Positions 32,299 to 40,811 of a stretch of 63,803 nucleotides of DNA are shown here, in pieces. The notes under the pieces are model-generated. The model was given only the letters and a program-made list of their open reading frames with translations, did no database searches and had not been told where the DNA came from. Both the position numbers and the translations under genes were made by a program. This stretch comes from Acetothermia bacterium UBA3571. Its GTDB lineage: Bacteria; Bipolaricaulota; Bipolaricaulia; Bipolaricaulales; Bipolaricaulaceae. The DNA is taken from positions 1 to 63,803 of the forward strand of contig DFNI01000015.1 in assembly GCA_002375995.1 (NCBI GenBank), read 5' to 3'. Numbering within the stretch: the stretch's first letter is position 1; each line of letters opens with the position of its first letter.

Positions 32299-33039
32299 GT
32301 TTTCAGTGAAAAGGGGAGGTTGGACCGTAGGAGCCCGGTACCCCTTTATTACCAGCTCAAGGAGATCTTCCGTTCGTGGATCATTTCGGGAGAATTCGGT
32401 GAGAACGGGCGATTTCCCTCAGAAAGCGAACTTCAGGAGCGGTTCGGCGTAAGCCGGATGACGGTCCGACGGGCCCTTTCGGAACTGGTGAACGAGGGTT
32501 TTCTGATCCGGGAACAGGGGAGGGGTTCGTTCGTGGTACGGCCCCGGGTGCAGGATCAGCTGCGGCGACTTACGAGCTTTACCGAGGATATGCAGCTGCG
32601 TGGCCTCGCCACGGAATCCCGGATTCTGGACTTTCGGCTGGTTCACGACGAGGAAGTAGCGAGGAAGATGGAGATTCCGCAGGACGAGGAACTGGTGCAA
32701 CTACGGCGCTTGCGTTTGGTGGAGGGAGAGGCGATCGCTATCCAGAACGCTTTCATTCGCCACCGGTTCTGTCCAGGCATCCTGGAGCGGGGCTTACTGG
32801 AGGGCTCGCTATATAAGACCCTGGAAGAAAGTTATGGCCTCAGGCTGGGGCGGGCAATCCAGACGGTGGAGGCCAAACCTGCGGACGAGTACGAGGCCCG
32901 GCTTCTCGCGCTCGAAATTGGCCAGCCGGTCTTAGTGTTGGAACGGCTGACGTTCCTCGCCGATGGGAATCCGATCGAGTATGTGCGTTCCATATACCAT
33001 GGCGACCGTTACCGGTTCACAGTGGAATTGGTTCGCTGA
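32281..33039 (+). CDS. GntR-family (HutC/NagR-like) transcriptional regulator 2
   Basis: A 252-aa paralogue of the 25058 regulator. Winged helix: PVPLYYQLKEIFRSWI, GRFPSESELQERFGVSRMTVRRAL, FLIREQGRGSFVV; UTRA domain from about residue 100 with LTSFTEDMQLRG and IEYVRSIYHGDRYRF. Start ATG 32281 or 32287; there is no Shine-Dalgarno and the -10 box ends 6 nt earlier, so translation is probably leaderless. It heads the operon of muramic-acid genes and likely senses a MurNAc- or GlcNAc-phosphate. Confidence 0.92.
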   Translation: MRMYRQVFSEKGRLDRRSPVPLYYQLKEIFRSWIISGEFGENGRFPSESELQERFGVSRMTVRRALSELVNEGFLIREQGRGSFVVRPRVQDQLRRLTSFTEDMQLRGLATESRILDFRLVHDEEVARKMEIPQDEELVQLRRLRLVEGEAIAIQNAFIRHRFCPGILERGLLEGSLYKTLEESYGLRLGRAIQTVEAKPADEYEARLLALEIGQPVLVLERLTFLADGNPIEYVRSIYHGDRYRFTVELVR

Positions 33040-33114
33040 ACGGGAAAGGGGGTGGAATCGAACGAAAAACAAACAAACGCCTTAACTGAAAGTCAACTCT
33101 GGGAGGTGGAAAAG

Positions 33115-34650
33115 GTGGTAAAAAAGGGACAGTTGTTGCGTATTGTCGGGTTGCTGGCCGCTGGATTGCTCGCGGTTGGGTTGTCGATGACGGCGGAGGG
33201 GCCGAAATACGGGGGGACACTCTCAATAGGCATTACCCAGCAGGTTTTGAACCTGGACCCGCATGTTGCCACTGCGTTCTCATCATGGCGTGTGATGGAA
33301 CTGATTTACGAGGGATTACTTCGCTTCGACAAGCAGCTCCAGCTTCAACCGGCGCTCGCCGAATCGTGGACGGTTTCTCCCAATGGGATTGAGTACACGT
33401 TCAAGCTGCGCCGTGGCGCCAAGTTCCACGATGGCTCACCATTGACGGCAGAAGACGTGAAATACAGCTTCGAACGGGTGCTGAATCCCAGGACAAGCTC
33501 CCCCCTCCGCAGCCGTGTATCCGCCATAAAGGCCATCGAGATCCTGAGTCCCACGGAGGTGAAATTCGTTCTCAGCAAGCCGTTTGCCCCTTTCCTGGAA
33601 GTCCTCCCCTTGATTTACATCGTCCCTAAGAACTTCGAGGAGAAGGTAGGGGATCCGAAGGTGAAGACATTGGGGACCGGGCCGTTCAAGCTGGCCGAGT
33701 TTGGACCTGACTACGTTCGGCTCGTGCACAACGGCGATTACTGGGACGAGGGGCTTCCCTACTTAGACGAGGTCATCATTCGCCAGATTCCGGATCCCTC
33801 GACACTGCGTTCCGCCCTTCGGACTGGGCAGCTCGACCTCATTTTCGGGTTCGGCGTCGACGTGACCACCGCGGGGGCCTTCGCGGGTCTTCCCGGATTC
33901 CAGGTCATTTCCGTCCCAGGTTTGAACTACAGTTTGCTGGGCATCCAAAATACCCGTCCTCCCTTCAACGACGTGCGGGTACGCCAAGCCATCAGCCTGG
34001 CTGTGGATCGCAGACAAATTGCAGAAATCGTTTACTTTGGGCGGGCCGCGGTTGCGGGGCCAATTCCCCCCGCCGTGAGCAAGTGGGAGCCCCTCTCGCC
34101 CTCTGAGCTTCCCAATTACACCCGCGATCTGGAAAAGGCCAAAGCCCTGCTCGCCGAAGCGGGCGTGTCGAACCTTTCGTTCAAGATCATGCCCATTCCA
34201 ACAGTGCCCGAGACGATCCAAATCGCCCAGGTGATTCAAGCTCAGCTCAAGGAGATTGGTGTGACGGCCGAGATAGAGTCCGTGGACTTCGCGACCTTCC
34301 TCCAGCGGTGGCGCCAGAGTGAATTCGATACTTTTGTATCCTTAAACAGCGGAGCCACCGATCCCGACATTCATCTCTACCGGCACCTTCACACCAATGG
34401 TTCCACTAATGTGTTCAAGTTCAGCGATAAGGTGGTCGATGAGCTCTTGGAAAAAGGCCGCACAACGATTGACTTCGGAGCCCGTAAGGAGATCTACCGA
34501 AAGCTTCAGATCCGTATCGCGGAACAGATCCCCTTCCTCTTCCTCACTTATCCTGAGATCTTCGCCGTCATGAAGGCAGACGTTAAGGGCTTTGTACTCT
34601 TGCCCACGCAGTCGATTGTTTTGTTACGGGAGACGTGGCTCGATCGCTGA
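33115..34650 (+). CDS. solute-binding protein family 5, muropeptide importer candidate
   Basis: About 511 aa. The start is taken as GTG 33115 because GGGAGG lies 8 nt upstream and a signal peptide (KKGQLLRIVGLLAAGLLAVG) follows; the frame is open back to 33052. Family order is normal: GGTLSIGITQQVLNLDPH, FKLRRGAKFHDGSPLTAEDVKYSF, GPFKLAEFGPD, IRQIPDPSTLRSALRTGQLDL, VRQAISLAVDRRQIAEIVYFG. Between gntR2 and murQ/anmK, it is most simply a binding protein for muropeptides or anhydro-muropeptides; this is inference from context. Confidence 0.9.
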   Translation: MVKKGQLLRIVGLLAAGLLAVGLSMTAEGPKYGGTLSIGITQQVLNLDPHVATAFSSWRVMELIYEGLLRFDKQLQLQPALAESWTVSPNGIEYTFKLRRGAKFHDGSPLTAEDVKYSFERVLNPRTSSPLRSRVSAIKAIEILSPTEVKFVLSKPFAPFLEVLPLIYIVPKNFEEKVGDPKVKTLGTGPFKLAEFGPDYVRLVHNGDYWDEGLPYLDEVIIRQIPDPSTLRSALRTGQLDLIFGFGVDVTTAGAFAGLPGFQVISVPGLNYSLLGIQNTRPPFNDVRVRQAISLAVDRRQIAEIVYFGRAAVAGPIPPAVSKWEPLSPSELPNYTRDLEKAKALLAEAGVSNLSFKIMPIPTVPETIQIAQVIQAQLKEIGVTAEIESVDFATFLQRWRQSEFDTFVSLNSGATDPDIHLYRHLHTNGSTNVFKFSDKVVDELLEKGRTTIDFGARKEIYRKLQIRIAEQIPFLFLTYPEIFAVMKADVKGFVLLPTQSIVLLRETWLDR

Positions 34651-34695
34651 AGAGCGTGGGGAATGGAGCAGTGAGACGGAGGTGAATGGCGAACT

Positions 34696-34731
34696 AAAGG
34701 GGCGAGGGATGAACAGCCCTCGCCCCTTTTT
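34696..34731 (+). terminator. intrinsic terminator between binding protein and permeases
   Basis: A perfect 13-bp stem AAAGGGGCGAGGG (34696-34708) with 34717-34729, loop of 8 nt, followed by TT. It is placed like the hairpins at 7109 and 12001, after the binding-protein gene and before the permeases. Confidence 0.85.
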
Positions 34732-34742
34732 GACCTTTTGCC

Positions 34743-35690
34743 ATGGGGTTCTATATCGTCAAGCGGATCATCTGGTTGATCCCCGTTCTGTTTGTCATCT
34801 CGGTGGTTGTCTTTTCAATCGTGCATTTGATCCCGGGCGACCCGGCCACAGTCCTTTTGGGCACAGAGGCGGCGGATCCAGCGTTGCTGAAAGCGATAAA
34901 GCAGAAATACGGTTTGGATAAGCCTATTTACGTCCAGTACTTCCTGTGGATACAAAGGGTTCTCCACGGAGACCTGGGGCTTTCGGTGACCACAGGGAGG
35001 CCCGTGTCCAAGCTGGTAGCGGAACGGATCCCTTACACATTGGAACTGGGCTTGTACGCCCTCGCGTTGGCGCTACTCCTGGCTATTCCTTTGGGGACTC
35101 TAGCAGCAGTGAGGAAAAACCAGGCAGTTCAATGGCTCTTCCAGGGCTTTACCCTTTTGGGTCTTTCTATACCGCGTTTTTGGAGTGGGACCATGTTCAT
35201 CCTACTTTTCAGCGTGCACTTGGGTTGGTTTACGATAGTCAATTTCCCCTCTTTCATGGGGGACCCACTAGACAATCTCCGCTCGTTCTTCCTTCCTGCT
35301 TTTACGCTAGCGCTCCCTGCGGCAGCCAGTATAGCCCGGATAACGCGGGCTTCGGTCCTCGAGGTGAGCAACATGGAATATGTACTCACCGCTCGATCCA
35401 AGGGCTTAGATGAGCGTCGCGTGGTCTTCATCCACATGCTCAAAAACGCTCTGCTTCCGGTAATCACGGTGACCGGCATCTACGCGGGCTATCTTTTGAG
35501 CGGCACGATTGTGGTCGAGAAGGTGTTCGCGATCCCAGGCTTAGGGCGTTTGGGAGTCGACGCGATCCTGCAACGGGACTACCCGGTGCTACAGGGAACG
35601 GTCCTTGTAGTGGTAACGCTTTTCACGTTGGTCAATTTGGCGGTCGACATTCTGTACGTATTCGTTAATCCCAAAATACGCTATGTGTGA
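34743..35690 (+). CDS. ABC transporter permease, DppB type
   Basis: A 315-aa permease of standard length: YIVKRIIWLIPVLFVISVVVF, HLIPGDPA, the EAA loop YVLTARSKGLDERRVVFIHMLKNALLP and the C-terminus VDILYVFVNPKIRYV. No enlarged loop, unlike the permeases at 4.6-7 kb. It begins 11 nt after the terminator. Works with the DppC-type protein that follows after 9 nt. Confidence 0.93.
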   Translation: MGFYIVKRIIWLIPVLFVISVVVFSIVHLIPGDPATVLLGTEAADPALLKAIKQKYGLDKPIYVQYFLWIQRVLHGDLGLSVTTGRPVSKLVAERIPYTLELGLYALALALLLAIPLGTLAAVRKNQAVQWLFQGFTLLGLSIPRFWSGTMFILLFSVHLGWFTIVNFPSFMGDPLDNLRSFFLPAFTLALPAAASIARITRASVLEVSNMEYVLTARSKGLDERRVVFIHMLKNALLPVITVTGIYAGYLLSGTIVVEKVFAIPGLGRLGVDAILQRDYPVLQGTVLVVVTLFTLVNLAVDILYVFVNPKIRYV

Positions 35691-35699
35691 CGGTGCGTC

Positions 35700-36527
35700 A
35701 TGTACTGGCTTTTGAGATTGAATAAGGCGGTGCTGATCGGTTCGACCTTAGTGATCATCCTGTCCTTGGTCGCCGCGCTCGCCCCTTACATCGCGCCGTA
35801 CGACCCCACGGAGATGCACCCCCTCGATCGTTTTTCCGGACCGTCGGCCAAGTACTTATTGGGGACGGACTTCTACGGACGGGATATATTGAGCCGCATA
35901 ATCTACGGCCTGCGGACTTCCCTCCAAATTTCCTTCTTGTCCGTGCTCCTTGCCGCCCTTTGGGGAGGCAGCCTTGGGGTCTTGGCGGGTTATTTTCCCT
36001 GGCTGGATAACCTAATCATGCGAGTTATGGATGTGATGTTCGCTTTCCCAGTGCTGCTTCTCGCCATTACCATTGTCGCCATCTTGGGACCTGGGGAATT
36101 CAGCGCCATCCTGGCGATTGCTATTGTATACGTACCGATCTTCTCCCGGGTGGCCCGGGGGCCCACATTGGCGGTACGTGAGGAGACCTATGTGGAAGCG
36201 GCCCAAGCCCTCGGTGCCTCCCATTGGCGAATAATAGCGAAGCACATATTGCCCAACATTTCCGTGCCGATCTTCGTTCAGCTCACTGTGCAGTTGGCAT
36301 CGGCGATTATCTTCGAATCGGCGCTGAGTTTCTTAGGATTGGGGACTCAACCTCCCCTGCCTTCTCTGGGCCTCATGGTGAGCGAGGGCAGACCCTACCT
36401 CGAGATCAGTCCTTGGAGCACCGTCTTTCCGGGGGTGGCCATTGCCTTGGTGGTCTTGGGGTTCAACCTGCTTGGGGATGGGCTCCAGCAGGCCCTCAAT
36501 CCCCAGCTCAGGAGGAGAGGGGGGTGA
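35700..36527 (+). CDS. ABC transporter permease, DppC type
   Basis: A 275-aa permease of normal length: APYIAPYDPTEMHPLDRF, LGTDFYGRDILSRIIYGLRTSL, the EAA loop YVEAAQALGASHWRIIAKHILPN and FNLLGDGLQQALNPQL. Its TGA overlaps the GTG start of murQ (GTGA, 36524-36527), tying transport to muramic acid catabolism. No ATPase genes are in the operon; the OppD/F pair at 2.6-4.6 kb, or one elsewhere, may be shared. Confidence 0.93.
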   Translation: MYWLLRLNKAVLIGSTLVIILSLVAALAPYIAPYDPTEMHPLDRFSGPSAKYLLGTDFYGRDILSRIIYGLRTSLQISFLSVLLAALWGGSLGVLAGYFPWLDNLIMRVMDVMFAFPVLLLAITIVAILGPGEFSAILAIAIVYVPIFSRVARGPTLAVREETYVEAAQALGASHWRIIAKHILPNISVPIFVQLTVQLASAIIFESALSFLGLGTQPPLPSLGLMVSEGRPYLEISPWSTVFPGVAIALVVLGFNLLGDGLQQALNPQLRRRGG

Positions 36528-37432
36528 ACAAGTTGGGATGGGTAACGGAACAGAGAAATCCCAAATCCCGCGATTTAGACAAGAAGTCTGTCGCCGAGAT
36601 CCTTCGGATAATGAATGAGGAAGACAAAAGCGTCGCGGAAGCAGTGAGCCATGAATTGGAAGCGATTGAGCGAGTGGTTCATGCCTTCGTAAAGACGTAC
36701 GAACGCGGCGGGCGTATCTTTTACGTAGGTGCGGGGACGAGCGGAAGGATCGGCGTTCTGGATGCGGCGGAGCTTCCCCCCACCTTCGGCATCCCTCCGG
36801 AGCGGGTCCAGGGGATCATGGCCGGAGGGCTCGAAGCTTTCTTTCGGGCTGATGAAAGCCTGGAAGACGATCGGGAGGCGGGCCGCATCGTGGTCCGGGA
36901 GAAGCAAATGAATGAACGTGATCTCGTGATTGGTCTCACGGCGAGTGGGGAGACACCGTTCGTGTTAGGTTGTCTCGAGGAGGCTAAACGGCGCGGTATA
37001 ACCACCGTGGGTGTCACCAATAACCCCAATAGCACCATAACCCGAGAGGTGGACATCGCCGTGATCGTGGTTGTCGGGCCGGAGGTGATCGCCGGCTCCA
37101 CCAGATTGAAGGCAGGCACAGCCCAGAAGCTGGTGCTCAACATGATCAGTACCACCGCCATGATCAAGCTAGGGAAAGTCTATGATAATTTGATGGTAGA
37201 TGTACAGGCCAACAACCAGAAACTCAGGCGTCGGGCTGAGAGCATCTTGAGCGAGCTGACCGGTGCAGATCCCGAACGTATCAGAACCGCGCTCGCTGAG
37301 GCGGGTTATGAGGTGAAGCCAGCCCTCCTCATGCTCAAGGCCAATATCCCCTACCCCGAGGCGAAACGCCTGTTGGGAAAACACCGGGGGTTCGTGCGGG
37401 AGGCGTTGCGGGAGCTGGGAGCCGAAGGATGA
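36524..37432 (+). CDS. murQ: N-acetylmuramic acid 6-phosphate etherase MurQ
   Basis: A 302-aa SIS-domain enzyme that splits the lactyl ether of MurNAc-6-P, giving GlcNAc-6-P and D-lactate. Motifs: TEQRNPKSRDLDKKS near the N-terminus, IMNEEDKSVAEAV, and GAGTSGRIGVLDAAELPPTFG. GTG 36524 is the start (GGAGAGGGG upstream; length then matches the family), while the frame open to 36224 is shadow of the permease. Both products have dedicated enzymes in the divergent operon: NagA for GlcNAc-6-P and the Etf-linked dehydrogenase for lactate. Confidence 0.97.
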   Translation: MNKLGWVTEQRNPKSRDLDKKSVAEILRIMNEEDKSVAEAVSHELEAIERVVHAFVKTYERGGRIFYVGAGTSGRIGVLDAAELPPTFGIPPERVQGIMAGGLEAFFRADESLEDDREAGRIVVREKQMNERDLVIGLTASGETPFVLGCLEEAKRRGITTVGVTNNPNSTITREVDIAVIVVVGPEVIAGSTRLKAGTAQKLVLNMISTTAMIKLGKVYDNLMVDVQANNQKLRRRAESILSELTGADPERIRTALAEAGYEVKPALLMLKANIPYPEAKRLLGKHRGFVREALRELGAEG

Positions 37433-37454
37433 GTTGTAGGGGAAGGAACCGGAA

Positions 37455-38636
37455 ATGCTAGTGGTGGGGTTGATGTCCGGGACCTCCATGGACGGGATAA
37501 CGGCCGCTTTGGTGGACATCCGCGATTTATCCGAAGGAGGGGGAAAGCTTAAGGTGGAGCTTGTAGCCCATGAGACCGTCCCGTTTTCGAATGAGCTCCG
37601 GGAGAGATTGATCACACTTTCGGCAGGGGGGTCTATTCCGGAGCTATGTGTCATGAACTTCTATCTGGGGGAACTTTTCGCCGACGCCGCCCTACGGGTG
37701 ATCGAAAAGTCCGGGAGACATCGCCGCGAGGTTCAGCTTATCGGAAGCCACGGGCAAACGGTCTGCCATCTCCCTCGGGGCCTCGACGCGGCCGGTAAGT
37801 TCTCACGGCCCTCCACCCTCCAGATCGGCGAGATAGACGTTATCGCTGAGCGTACCGGGATTACTACCGTGGGAGACTTCCGCCCCCGGGACATGGCCGC
37901 AGGCGGGGAGGGTGCTCCCTTGATACCGTACGTTGATTACGTCCTCTTTGCGAATCCCGAGAGAAGTCGGGTGTTGTTGAATATCGGTGGAATAGCAAAC
38001 GTTACCTATCTCCCGGCGGGTGTGAATCTGAACGGGGTCAAGGCATTCGACACAGGACCAGGGAACATGGTTATTGATCGGATCGTGCAGGAAGTAAGTG
38101 GCGGGAAAAAACGCTTTGACGTGGATGGGACAATAGCCGCAAGGGGCGAGATTGACCAGAAACTCCTGCGTGAACTGATGGAACACCCCTTTATCCACAG
38201 GGAACCCCCCAAGAGCACGGGTAGGGAGGAGTTCGGGGAGTCTTTCGCGATCCGGTTGTTTAAAGAGGCCCGGAGACGAGGGCTTGGCCCGGAGGACTTG
38301 GTGGCGACAGTGACAGCATTCACTGTGGAATCGATTGTGGAAAACTGCCGCCGGTTCCTAGGACCTTTCGAGGAACTCATCGTCAGTGGAGGGGGAGCAT
38401 GCAACCTCACGATCATGCGTTGGCTGGCCGAACGTCTCCCCGGAGTGAAGGTCACGACGACCGAAGAATACGGGATCCCGATCCAAGCCAAAGAGGCAGT
38501 CGGTTTCGCCATCCTGGCCTATCAAGCGCTGAAGAAAAGGCCCAACAACATCCCCGCCGCTACTGGAGCAAAAAGACCCGTGGTGATGGGGAAGGTCGCC
38601 TGGGGAAGGAAAAGATGGAGGAATTACAACTTTTAA
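37455..38636 (+). CDS. anmK: anhydro-N-acetylmuramic acid kinase AnmK
   Basis: A 393-aa kinase of the ASKHA fold that hydrolyses and phosphorylates 1,6-anhydroMurNAc to MurNAc-6-P, the MurQ substrate. Motifs: VVGLMSGTSMDGITAALVDI, IGSHGQTVCHLP, FDTGPGNMVIDRIV and VSGGGACNLTIM. Its presence shows that the incoming sugar is at least partly the anhydro form made by lytic transglycosylases. The last 22 nt overlap the next gene. Confidence 0.97.
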   Translation: MLVVGLMSGTSMDGITAALVDIRDLSEGGGKLKVELVAHETVPFSNELRERLITLSAGGSIPELCVMNFYLGELFADAALRVIEKSGRHRREVQLIGSHGQTVCHLPRGLDAAGKFSRPSTLQIGEIDVIAERTGITTVGDFRPRDMAAGGEGAPLIPYVDYVLFANPERSRVLLNIGGIANVTYLPAGVNLNGVKAFDTGPGNMVIDRIVQEVSGGKKRFDVDGTIAARGEIDQKLLRELMEHPFIHREPPKSTGREEFGESFAIRLFKEARRRGLGPEDLVATVTAFTVESIVENCRRFLGPFEELIVSGGGACNLTIMRWLAERLPGVKVTTTEEYGIPIQAKEAVGFAILAYQALKKRPNNIPAATGAKRPVVMGKVAWGRKRWRNYNF

Positions 38637-39775
38637 AGGTGGGAGATCCGCGGGAAGTTGGGATGAATCCAAGCCGTCTTGGTTTGATAGACAAGGCCGT
38701 CAAAGAAGGGATAAAGCAGGGGACCTTTCCCGGAGCGGTCGTGTTAATCATGAAGTCCGGGATAATAGTGAAACACAGGAGTTATGGACTAGCGATGGCA
38801 GTGCCCACTAGGCGAAAGATGTTCCCTTCCACAATCTTCGACCTAGCTTCGTTAACCAAGGTCGTGGTCACGGTGCCCTTAGCCCTTATCTTGGTAGAAC
38901 TGGGGGTGTGGACACTGAAGGACCCCATTGGGAGGTTCATTTCTGAGCTCAAAGGCGAGTGGGCCCGCAAGATTACAATTTGGCACCTTTTGACCCACAC
39001 TTCTGGGTTTCCTCCTTGGGCTGCGCTTTATTCTCAGGGGAGGGGCAAAGAGGAAATCCTGGAGCTGATTTGTACTAACAAGTGGCCTTTGGTTTCACCA
39101 GTGTGTGGACCTGGAGAGCGTGTTATCTATAGCGATTTGGGATACATCCTATGCGGGGCTGCTATTGAGAAGGCTACCGGCAGCAGATTGGACTCCTTAG
39201 CCGCAGAATTGATCTTTGATCCTCTGGGAATGAGAGACACTCTGTTCAATCCTCCAAAAGACCTGAGAGACCGCATAGCGGCTACAGAAGATGATCCACG
39301 CCGCGGCGGTGTGCTTGTGGGCATTGTGCACGATGAGAACGCATGGGCTATGGGTGGAGTAAGTGGTCACGCCGGACTTTTCTCGACAGCTTTGGATTTG
39401 GCGATTTACGCTCAGATGTTGCTGAACCACGGTCATTATGGAAGCAAGATGGTTTTGTCACCCAATTCGGTTCGGCTTATGACTTCCCTCCAAACCGAGG
39501 GAATGAATGAACGGAGAGGGTTAGGGTGGCTCATTCAAGGCAAGAGCGCTGTTTCAGCTGGCGACCTGTTGTCAGATAAGGCCTTCGGGCACACGGGTTT
39601 CACCGGGACCTCTCTCTGGATCGACCCCGAGGATGAACTCGTTATTATATTGTTAACGAACCGCGTTCATCCATCCAGAAAGCACAGTGTGGGAGACATC
39701 CAGCGTCTGCGAGCCCTTGTGAACAACCTCGCTGCAGGAGCTATTGAGAAGAAACAACAAGGGAAAGGTTCATGA
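38615..39775 (+). CDS. class C beta-lactamase-fold serine hydrolase, AmiE-like
   Basis: A 386-aa protein without signal peptide. Active-site motifs of the PBP/class C fold: SxxK as ASLTK, YxN-like as YSDLGY, and HTG as GHTGFTG. ATG 38615 is used since the protein then starts just inside anmK; the frame further upstream is anmK shadow. In Bacillus the MurNAc operon carries AmiE/YbbE, a MurNAc-L-alanine amidase of the same fold, so removal of the stem peptide from MurNAc is the most likely role. An esterase is the alternative. Confidence 0.85.
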   Translation: MEELQLLKVGDPREVGMNPSRLGLIDKAVKEGIKQGTFPGAVVLIMKSGIIVKHRSYGLAMAVPTRRKMFPSTIFDLASLTKVVVTVPLALILVELGVWTLKDPIGRFISELKGEWARKITIWHLLTHTSGFPPWAALYSQGRGKEEILELICTNKWPLVSPVCGPGERVIYSDLGYILCGAAIEKATGSRLDSLAAELIFDPLGMRDTLFNPPKDLRDRIAATEDDPRRGGVLVGIVHDENAWAMGGVSGHAGLFSTALDLAIYAQMLLNHGHYGSKMVLSPNSVRLMTSLQTEGMNERRGLGWLIQGKSAVSAGDLLSDKAFGHTGFTGTSLWIDPEDELVIILLTNRVHPSRKHSVGDIQRLRALVNNLAAGAIEKKQQGKGS

Positions 39776-40758
39776 AAGTTGGGATGAGCTGTTTCGGTTG
39801 TAGGAAGATCACCCATATCGAGCGGGAACTGCGGGCGGCGGGGTGGGATTACCTGGTCTTCACCTATACCGAGACGGATCTCCTCTTCTATCAGGGACTG
39901 ATGCGCCGGGCGTTCGCCCTCGCCCGGGACCTGGGGCTTGGGGTGTGGGCCGATCCCTGGGGGGCGGCGGGGGTGTTCAGCGGGGAGACGGCGAGCTGGT
40001 TCGTGTCCTATAACCCCGGTGCCTGGCAGGTGCGGGACGACGGGGTCCCGGTGCCCCACGCCTGTCCCAATGCCCCGGAGACGCGGGAGTTCATGCACCG
40101 CTGGATCGATGCCGTGGCGGCGGCCGGGGCAGAATGGGTGCTTTGGGACGAGCCCCATTTCTGGTCCCCCGGCGCGGATTACTGGCCCGGGGTCGGGGGT
40201 GGGGGACGCTGGGCCTGCCGCTGCCGCCGTTGCCGGGAAGCCTTCTTCCGGAGGTACGGGGAGGAGATGCCCGCGGAGCTCACCCCCCGGGTGGAGGAGT
40301 TCCGTCGGGATTCCATGGTCTCCTTCCTCCGGGACCTCATCGGCTACGCCGCCGAAAGGGGGTTGAAGAACGCCGTCTGTTGGGTCCTCCCCGAGCTCCT
40401 CCCCTCGGGGATCGCGCTGGAGGAGGTGGCGGAGATGCCGGGGGTGGATGTGGTGGCGGTGGGTCCCTACTGGCTCGCCGCGGACAGGACCCGCGAGGGC
40501 TTCTTCGTGCCCTACGTCCGAAAGGCCCTGGCTGAGTGTCGGAGGCACGGGAAGCCGTTGCAGGTTTGGCTTCAGGGATTCCGGGTGCCCCGGGGGCGGG
40601 AGGGGGAGCTCCTGGAAGCGGCGCGGGATCTCGTGAAATTCGGGGCGGAGTACCTGGCTATCTGGCACCACAACGGGATGTCATCGCTCCTCCCCGGGGA
40701 TCCGGCTGCCCTGGAGCGGGTGATCGCGGGGATCGTGGACGTGGCTCGCCGCTCCTGA
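39772..40758 (+). CDS. unknown protein, possible TIM-barrel glycoside hydrolase, in the MurNAc operon
   Basis: A 328-aa cytoplasmic protein that I do not recognise. Alternating strand/helix segments (YLVFTYTETDLLFY, LGLGVWADPW, EWVLWDEPHFW, VDVVAVGPYWLA, YLAIWHHNGM) suggest a TIM barrel. WDEPHFW contains an acidic pair of the type used by glycosidases. A Cys-rich stretch ACRCRRC near residue 146 could bind a metal. The start overlaps the AmiE-like stop (ATGA), so it belongs to the operon and may cut a glycan bond in imported muropeptides; that role is inferred only from position. Confidence 0.6.
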   Translation: MKVGMSCFGCRKITHIERELRAAGWDYLVFTYTETDLLFYQGLMRRAFALARDLGLGVWADPWGAAGVFSGETASWFVSYNPGAWQVRDDGVPVPHACPNAPETREFMHRWIDAVAAAGAEWVLWDEPHFWSPGADYWPGVGGGGRWACRCRRCREAFFRRYGEEMPAELTPRVEEFRRDSMVSFLRDLIGYAAERGLKNAVCWVLPELLPSGIALEEVAEMPGVDVVAVGPYWLAADRTREGFFVPYVRKALAECRRHGKPLQVWLQGFRVPRGREGELLEAARDLVKFGAEYLAIWHHNGMSSLLPGDPAALERVIAGIVDVARRS

Positions 40759-40811
40759 TCCCTTCCGTCCCCCTATAATCCGAGCATGAAGACGGAAATG
40801 GGGGCGAGAGC

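Noticed and set aside
36224..36523. 100-residue N-terminal extension of MurQ
   Set aside because: It overlaps the permease in another frame; GTG 36524 with GGAGAGGGG gives the family's normal length.
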